Source of the DNA: Struthidea cinerea | Taxonomy: Eukaryota; Chordata; Aves; Passeriformes; Corcoracidae | NCBI GenBank assembly: GCA_013397865.1 | Contig: VZTI01004546.1 | Coordinates: 36,542 to 100,541, forward strand | DNA: 64,000 nt | Reading direction: 5' to 3' | Shown: piece by piece, positions 27,901 through 36,900 of the stretch | Layout of the letters: every line of letters starts with the position of its first letter | Numbering within the stretch: the stretch's first letter is position 1 | The notes under the pieces: model-generated | Told to the model about the DNA's origin: nothing | Seen by the model: only the letters and a program-made list of their open reading frames with translations | Database searches by the model: none | Position numbers and translations under genes: made by a program

Positions 27901-30900
27901 AGAATCAGAGGATCATTAATGTTGGCAAAGACCTCTGAGATCATCAAGTCCAACCTGTGCCAGATCCCCACCTTGTCACCAGCCCAGAGCACTGAGTGCC
28001 ACCTCCAGTCATTCCTTGAACATCGCCCAGGATGGGGACTCCACCTCCCTGGGCAGCCCCTTCCAATGTCTAACAAGCCCCTCCTTGAAGGAATTCCTCC
28101 TGATTCCAACATGAGTCTTCCCTGGCGTAGTTTGAGGCCATTTCCTCTCGCCCTGCTGCTTAGTGCCTGGGGGAAGAGACCAACCCCCACCTTGTTACAA
28201 TCATCAGTTGTAGGGAGTGAGAAGGTCCCTGCTGGTGGGGGATCCCTTGAGCTTCCTTTTCTCCAGGCTGAGCCCCCTCAGCCACTCTCCACATAATTTA
28301 CTCTCCAGACCCTTCCCCAGCTCCACTTCCCTTTCCTGGACTGACTCCAGCCCCTCAATGTCTTTCTTGAAGTGAAGGGTCCAGAACTGGAAACAGGACT
28401 CAAGCTGCAGCCTCACAAGTGCCAAGCCCCTTTAGGCACTGGAAGGGGCTCTGAGGTCTCCCTGGAGCCTCCTCTTCTCCAGGTGAACACCCCCAGCTCT
28501 CCCAGCCTGGCTCCAGAGCAGAGGGGCTCCAGCCCTCGGAGCATCTCTGTGGCCTCCAACAGGCAATCCCTTGTGCAGGGTGGGTCAAGTTCAGCACTTC
28601 CAGGGTGTTTCTCCTCTAAATTAGTTCCGTTGGCATCTCTTGAGCTGGTTTGGATCTGTACCAGAGAAACTGAGCCTGCAGCAGTGCTTCCTTGAGCCAT
28701 GCCAGGCAATGGACCCATTAGCATTCCCTAAATTTTGGGGTACTGCCATTAAGTAGCCTCACTCCTGGGGCATATGTCTGGAGGAGTCATCTGAGAGCAA
28801 TTCTTAGCCTTGCTGGGAGGATCTGCACCTCCCTACCACCTTTCAATAATAGGATCTAATTTGGAGCTTATAACAGGAAACAAGCTTGTATACAGAGTTT
28901 CCAGACCCTCCCGGGGCTCAGCCACAAATGTTTGGGAACATAAAACAAAAGCACATTTTTAGAATATAGAGTTTTACCACATTTACTGATCTTGTCAGAA
29001 GACCTTAATTGTCTGGAAAACCTGAGGTTCCTTTGCCTTCATCAGCAGTCTCCCTGACTTCCAGCAAAGCCAAAATCGCAGCTGCTGACAGCCAGCCTGG
29101 TCTTGTGTCCAGATGATGCTCAGCTGCTGTTGAATTAACCTTGTAATACATGCTGTAATTAGCGACTAACAATTCAACTTTCGAGTAGAAATCAAACATA
29201 TTTAAATAACTTGCTTCACTTGGGAGACCTGAGAATTCCTGCCTGAGCTGGGACTCCTGGAACTGGAGTTTGAAGGTGCCTCTCCGACCCTCAACAACAA
29301 ACAAGGGGAGCCTTGCTCTAGGGAAGCTTCTCCCCTTGAAGGGAACAAAGGATGCCTGGCAAAACATGGCCTTGTGGAAAAAATTGAAGACTGTACATGG
29401 CATATTGGAGAGAGGGGCTGGTTTAGTCTGAGGAGAACAGCAGAAGGGTTTTTAGGAGTGCGGTGGTTTAGGAATGGTAGTCTCCAATTTGGTATTCCCC
29501 CTAAAACCATGCACCACTCATTCCTCCCCAGCTGGAGGCACAAAAGGCCAAGGTCACAGGTTGAGACAAGAGCAATTTACTGGAAACAGCAATGAGATAA
29601 GACGCAAACAGTAACAATATTAACAACAAAAAGTATAAGAAAAGAAAACTATTTACATGGAAAGGCCCCCAACAACAAACGAATACCAGATGGCTCCCCC
29701 CTCACATGTGCTCCCTTCTCCCCAGAAGAGACTCCCTTTCCCCCAGCAATGAGTACGGTGGTACAGAACAACCTTCGGGTCCTGGCCGTGCTCCCTCCCT
29801 ACTGCAAAAATTAACCCTGTTCTGGCTGGAACCAGGACAAGGAACTATCTGGGAACGTCAGAGCAGCTTCCAAACCTAGTTTAGAAATAAAATTTAACAA
29901 CATTTTATTGACTGATTATGTCTTAAGCACCAAAAGCGGGTCAATGCAGAGACATCATGGGGTGCCCTGGGTCCACACCCTGTCCTACACAGAGTCCTTC
30001 ACCAAAGCCAAGTCCCTCTCCACTGTAACCATCACCATACGGACCAGCTTTTGTCATGCCAGCAGCACATGAGCACATGTACCAAAACTGGAACAACACA
30101 GAGAAGATCAGCATGGCTCCTGTGCAAGGACATCACACAAATTCATGGAGTGTCCCATTTTTTTTGACTCTGAGGTTAGCTCAGCTGGTTAGAGAACAAT
30201 GCTAATAGCACCAACACTGTGGATTGATCCCTGTATGGGCCATTCACTTAAGAGCTGGACATGATGATCCTTGTGGGTCCCTTCCAACTCAGAATATTTT
30301 GTGACTCTGTATGGATGACTTTCATCTTTGAACAACTGAAGGAACTAAGCAGAAAATGTAAAGCAATGGAAAGTCAGGTCATGGAGGGGACACACCTTAA
30401 AGTTCTGCTTTCTTCTGTGCAGAGTCCTGGAGGTGCCGTACGCCTACCAGTGCTGCGCCTACGGGAGCTGCAGCAGCTTCTTCAGGGTGTCCAGCCAGTG
30501 GGAGGCAGAAGACATGAGCCCTGAGGAGGAGGATCCCCACAAGAGGACCTCGGAATTGTTCCCAGGTCATGCTGATAACCACTGTGAGTAAACAGGGCTG
30601 GATGGTGATCAGTCCCTGGGCAGGGCTGCGAGCTCGGGTGCAATCCTGCATGTGCAGGAGTGGTGCCACTGTCAGAGGTGACACCTGCCTCAGGGAAGGC
30701 AGGCTGAAAGAGTAGATCTGGCACATCCAAACCTTCACAACGTAACCAAAGGACCTGACAGTCCTCCATGACGTGGACATGTTTGTCAGTTTGGCCTTGC
30801 TGGCTATGGAGGGAGACTGCCCAAGGCACTGGAAGGTGGCTGAGGCTACCTGGGACAACTGGGCTTGGTCATCAGACTTCTGGGCAATGTGGAGCCCTTG

Positions 30901-33900
30901 GCATCAGTCTTTGTTGTTACATCATCTAGAGGAAGGACCCTGGGATTAATCTGGATAAGAGCATGAACTCAAAGACCTGGAATATTCAGGTGGCTGGAGG
31001 TAGAGAGCTGTGTATGTGCTACTTTTGTGCACACCCCTGGTGTTACAGTGAAGGTCAGCGTTAGGTGTGACACATTTGGGAACACAGCACAGGGACTGGC
31101 CAAGACAGGGAAGAAGGAGCTCTGTGGTCAAACAGCACTTTCTGTCCAAGAGTCAATTTATTCTGTGCTCCAAAGTGCAGCTCTGCACAGGCTGTGTGAG
31201 GCCAGTTCCACGAGGCCAGCAGAGAGTGCAAGGCACCCCTGCACTGCCAGCCCCGCAGCACAGCAGCAGCTCCAGCACAAGGCTGGTGTGATCCCTTTGC
31301 AAGAGAATCTCAGAATAACGTAAGGAAAAGCATGAGCCCCTTTGCTTCCTCTGTAACTGCTGGAGAGTGGAAACAGCATTTCGGGACACAGCCTGGATGC
31401 TGCATCTGTTTATATATTTGTGCAAATACAGAGCACTCCCAAGGTCTGAGACACCCTGTAGGCAAATCCACATGGTAGATGGAGAGAGGGCTGTGTCCCT
31501 GGAGAGCCCCTGACCCACCTGCTCCCAGGAGCACTGAGCATCCAGCCACAGCCAGGGGCTCTGCTGTGTCCTCCCACATCCTGAGCAGGCAGGACTGGAT
31601 CTGGAGGCAGATGCTGACCCAGAGCCGCTGGACGCTGTGTTATGGGCAGGATGACCAAGACATTTCGTGACACAGCCAGCAAGTGACCCCCAAGCCCTGT
31701 GCTCCTGCTCCTGCCCTGATCCTTCACAGCCCGAGAATAAGCTTTAGACATGCAAAAAGTCCAGCCAGAGGGTAGCAAATGTGATTCCTACTGGCATGAT
31801 GTGGCTCCAGGAAGCATGGTAGACTTGGTGGTAACACTGGCCAGACAGTACAGAGGAGTCATGTTACAGTCATTGCTGCAGGATTTTATTCTGAGCCGGG
31901 TCACTGTTTCCATCATTAATGCAGCCCATACTGTAGCAGTCCTGGTGCAGATAGTTGTGGGGTTTGCCCAGCAAATTACAGCATTTGTGGAAAGATCTAG
32001 TTAGTGACAAGGGGCCACAGACCTGCTTTTGCTTGGTACCGAAGTCTTTGATGTCCCAAAGGATGCTCTCACCTGGCCCTGTCAGCAGACCAAAACCTAC
32101 CACAGGGTCCCCAGCCTCCAAGCCAGTCTCAGCCTCACGGTTGGTGTGTTCATGAGATGTTGGGACCCGAGGGGAATGCTGACTGATTCTAAGACCTGCC
32201 AAATGAGACTATTTGCAGCTCGTAAAGGCTCCCATTTTCAGATGTTAAAGCACTGGATCTGTTTTGAAATATCAAAGCACAGAGGTGCAAGCATGAAATG
32301 CACAGGAACATCATTCCTTATAATGTGCAGCTTTTGCAGATGACTCTCCAGACCTCCAGCAAGGGGGTCTGCTCTTGATGATAAGGGGTTTGTGATATTG
32401 CTGTTTTACTTAATCACTGCTTTATTTCTGTTCCCTGTGCTTCCTTTCCGAGAGCCACGGGTGGTATTTAGCTGGGTTATATGAACCTTGTAACACTTCC
32501 TCATCAAAGAGGAGAAAAGCTCCCAAACATTCCTTTCATGCAAGAGGGAAAGTGGTCTGCTTAAGAGAAAATACCTCAGGGCTGTGTCGCAGCAGGGTCC
32601 AGCCAGGCTTGTCAGGGCACTCGGATGCTGTGAGAGAACTTGTGAGAGGGACAGGGAACACCTCCAGACAGCTCTGTTCTCTTGATGCCTCAGGTGGCCA
32701 CCTAAAACACAGAGACTGGACAAGAATAAGAGAATAAAGGTAGGTATTTATTTGAAGGGCCTTCAAAGGTACACCCTGGGCAGTCAGAAGGCTACACCCA
32801 TGTCGCTGTAACGTACCGAGAACGGCGAGAAACGACACGATCCAAGTTCAGGAAGAAAGTAGTAGTTTAATTAATTATAATTTGGTTTATATAGCTTGGT
32901 TCCCAAAGATGACAGGAGGTTATTGGGTCTTGGACCAGCCACCCCCTCTCCCATTGGCTAAAGCTCACAACACCTACTTTAAAATATTATTTCACTGTGT
33001 ACCATAACAGCTCTGAAAAACAGATCCCAGGTGCACAGATAGACCCAGTTTACAAAAACCCGTAGCAGTGTTTATCACGGCTTTCATGAGAACCACAGAG
33101 CTCTCACAGAACGCTGCAGAAAGCTGAAAAATTTCTCTACCAAAGCTTTTCAGCATCTACACACCCAAGATGGACCCTGGGTCACAAGTCCTTCACACTT
33201 TTGTAAGTTTGGTTCATTTGCATATCAGGGTTAATTCTCCAGTTATAACGTCAGTTGATGATGTAATTACCCCAAGTTTCCCCCCGCCCCCCTTCAGAGG
33301 CTTTTAGTTTACACATTTTGGGGCCTGGTGTCCTTGAGGTGAAAACCTAGAGAAGTTTGTTGTGTCTAACCAGCATGAGAGAGCAGCAGCTGCCAGGCCA
33401 CAAGGAACTTCAGAGTTACACACCAGGCAGTGCAGGATTTGAAAAATATAAAAGTTAAAACCTAAGGCATCACTCTCAGCCTTGTGCACTGCTTCCAGTC
33501 CTGCCCAAACGAATCCACAGAACCTCCTGCTGGGTAGTGAAAGAAAGCTGGTCCCAGGCAGCCATGCAGGGACAAGAAAAGGCTCCCCAATGCCCAGCCC
33601 TGCCCTGCCCAGCAGTGGCTCCTGCAGCCTCTCCTGCTCCCATATCCAGCAGCCATGCCCCAGCCAAGCCCTGCACCTGAGGGACCACCAGAGCACGCAG
33701 ACACAGAGCACACATGGTGCCACAGACCCCAGGGCCAGATCAGCTCTTCCCCATCCTTCCAGGGCCTGGATGCCTGGGAACCCACCCCACACCACCCAGG
33801 TACGTCCATTTGCAGCTGAGTAACAGCCACCTGAGGCCCAAGGTAGTGTGGTCAGTGCATGTCTCATCATTCTGTCACCTTGTCAAAACAGATGTTTAAG

Positions 33901-36900
33901 GTCTCGTTTCCAGCACTTTCAGCGTTTGGGATACCACAGAATTGTAGAATGACTTGGGTTTGGGAAGAGCCTTAAAGCTCTTCTCGTTCCACCCCTGTCA
34001 CGAGCAGGGACACTTCCACTGTCCCAGGGTGCTCCAAGCCCCGTCCAGCCTGGCCTTGGGCACTTCCAGGGATGGGGCAGCCACAGCTTCTCTCCAGCTC
34101 TCTCAGAGCCCCTTTAGGCACTGGAAGGGTCTCTAAGTCCAGGGGCCTTCTCTTCTCCAGGCTGGGCAATCCCAGTTGCCTCAGCCTCTTTGGATTACAA
34201 CCGGCAGTGTTTAGCAGACACCCCCTGTCCCAAGTGTGTCCCCTGTGGCTGAGCAGGAACACAAAGGTGGCTCAGGGGCCTGTCACTGGACAGCCCCCAG
34301 CAGTCCCCAGCAGCTCCCAACAGTGGCTGCAGAGGAGGGCAGGAAAAGTGCCCTGGGGCACTTCCATCACCACCCCAGCACCTCCCTTTGGGACCTCTGG
34401 TTTGAGGAGGGAAAGGGATGGATTCCCTCACAAGCACGTGTTTGCAGTAATGGAACAAAGCTGTGGGGAGTGAGAAGGGAGCACACGTGCACGGTTATCC
34501 TGGGCCGCAGGACACTGCTTCCCCCAGCCCAGCACCTCCAACAGCTTGTAAAGTTACTAATGAACTTCTGCAACCACCTGGCAAACCCTGCAGGGACCTT
34601 AGAGATACACTTGCCCTACTTCTGTCACTCAAGAATGCTACTCCAGACCCAAAATAGGATCTGCCAGGCCCCTTGCAGCCACTCGTGCCCTTACGCCGAG
34701 GAGAGAGCAGGTCCCTGCAAACCCTGGGGTCTGCCCTGGCTGAGACAGACAGGACTAAAAAGCATTCAGCCCAGGGTTTTCTGTTCTATCTCTTCTCCAG
34801 CAAATCTGCTCCTCTTCCTCTCACTTGACTAATGGTACGGGCAGCTCCTTTCTCATGGAAAGTGCACTACTGGCAAAGCGGTTTTTTCCATAAGACCTCA
34901 GAAAGTGGAGGCGCCTCAGCAAAATTCAAATAAATAACAGCTTCTTCAAAATCAGTGTAGCCTGCCTTGCTAGGACACAACAGCCATTTTCCTCTCTCCA
35001 CAGTTCCCAGGCTGGAGAAGGACTGGTTTCTAGCAGTGAGAGGTACATTTTGCACTTTGAATCCCACTGTGCTGACTAAGGATTGCTTTGTAATTCCCAG
35101 CAGGCTCAGTAGTCCAGGCAAAACAAAAGATCATCCTTCACCTCATGAAAATGTTTAACCTGGGCTTAAAACCAGGCTTTGAGGAGAAAATGGATGGCAC
35201 AGGTTACACTTTCCCAAGGGCTGGGGCTCAGCAGAGCACAGAGAGAGCAAGGCTGTGTCTGTTTTATTCGGGTATCGTGACTGCACATCACAGCCTCCGC
35301 ACTGTGGCTGGAAAAGACACTGGAGATTTATAAGACTATAAAATACAAGGATGAAATATTTTTCCATCCCACTGTGAGTGTTTCCTTGCCAGGCTCCAAA
35401 GCAGCAGTAATATTTCAATTCTTACACAGACAGATTTTAAAAATGACTTTTTTTCCAAAGCTCCCTGAAGCTGAGAAAGCCATGAAGCTTGTCAGGAGGC
35501 ACTAAAGATAGCACGTTATTTGTCATCATCCTTTAATCAAATAATCCCAGTCACATTTTCAAGCACAGGCAGAGAGCAGAGCTCATGAGAGGCACCACTT
35601 CTAAGCAGATTAGACAAGTAAATCCCACTCAGGTCAACCTCATCTTCAGCACTGTGGAAATTTGCCTTCCTGGCCAGTGTCTGAGCTGCCAGGTGCACAC
35701 CTGGGCTCCAGCATCAGTCCATTCATCCGAGAGAGAGTTCATCCCACAGCCACAGATCCAGCTCTGTCTACCAGGCTGTAGCAAGAACAAAACCACATCC
35801 TTTCCCTTTCCTCCCGCTGGCAGAAAACCCTCCAAAGATCTCCACTGGGAGCTGAAGGCTGTGCTGGTGCCATGGGTGGGAACGGGGCAGCAGGAGAGCA
35901 GCTGTCCTCGCTGTGTCCCAGTGCTGTCAGTCAGCAGGACTTTGGGAAGAGGAACAAGGAACAAAGCAGAAAAGCACATCGTGGGTTAGACTGAGAGGAT
36001 GCCGTACGCCTTGGTGATGACCTACACTGGAAACACAGCTGAGGGCTTGGCCCCATTCCCTTCCAGCAGCTTCTTCCTCAGCCAGGAGGTCTCTGTCTGA
36101 CCCTCAGCTAGCCCCAGCCTGGCTGGGGTGCCGCTGCCAGCATGACAGAGATGCTGGTGCAGGGCTGGGCTCTGCAGCCTGGCTGCACAAACCCCACGGA
36201 CGCAGAGTCTGCAGCCACAGGCAGCCAGTCTGCCTTCAGCAAATCCTGGGAACATCCACGATTAAAAACAGTCCCAAGATTTTACAGGGCATAAAATAAA
36301 GCAATAAATGTTGTGTTCCCTTGTCTCTTTGCTGCTGAACTGTTTGGTGGTGGTGACTGCTGACGAAAAATTTGTGCTGCAAGAAGAGGCTGATGGCTCC
36401 CTCTGAACAAAGCCCCAAAATCCCCGTTGATGAACAAACATTGGACAAGGCCTGCCCAGAAAGCTCCCATGGAGAAGATGCATTTGAAGGCTTTGTGTTC
36501 TGTAACCACACAGGCTGGAGTATTTATTTACTTTTAATAAAGCATGCTGGGAGGAGGGAACCGCAGTCACACAGCCCTGGGATCTGGGGCTCTCACACTT
36601 CAAATGTTGGGAGTAACCTAAAAACAGAGGGGTTGGCTACACTGCAACCCACCAACGTTTACAAGGTCTTCTCCCTCTACAGCAGTGACTGCTGTAGGGG
36701 ACAAATTTTACACCAGCAGCTACTTTGAACTTGCAGGCTGGGAACTGGCTGGGAAGGTCTGTGTGGAGGACAGGCAGCAGGAAAAGCTCCTGGCCCAGTT
36801 AGCTCTGATGGTTCTGCTTCTTCTGCTCTGAGCACCATTTCTTGTGCTTTTCTCCCCAGATGACCTAGATGCAGATGATCTTCAGTTGGACCTTGAGGAA

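Larger units (their letters stand above)
26721..30422 (+). other. LGR6 intron rich in retroelements
   Basis: 3.7-kb intron holding a nested CR1 pair (27580-28600) and a U6 pseudogene joined to a SINE (30048-30310). About 28740-30040 is without recognisable features. Confidence 0.85.
30584..36859 (+). other. LGR6 intron (6.3 kb)
   Basis: Longest complete intron in the window. It contains LTR-like copy C (32801) and a CR1 tail (33931). At 31750-32202 open frames occur on both strands (84 residues +, 110 residues -) that I cannot tie to any family. Confidence 0.85.

Noticed and set aside
27447..28296. Long frames on both strands (up to 247 codons)
   Set aside because: They lie mostly inside the nested CR1 3' regions, which are non-coding tail sequence.
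30048..30165. Functional U6 snRNA gene
   Set aside because: Core substitutions, an insertion near the 5' end and lack of an upstream promoter element point to a pseudogene.
31750..32202. Frames of 84 (+) and 110 (-) codons in the LGR6 intron
   Set aside because: Checked as a possible retrocopy or viral remnant, but no motif was recognised and no borders, target duplication or poly-A tail were found.
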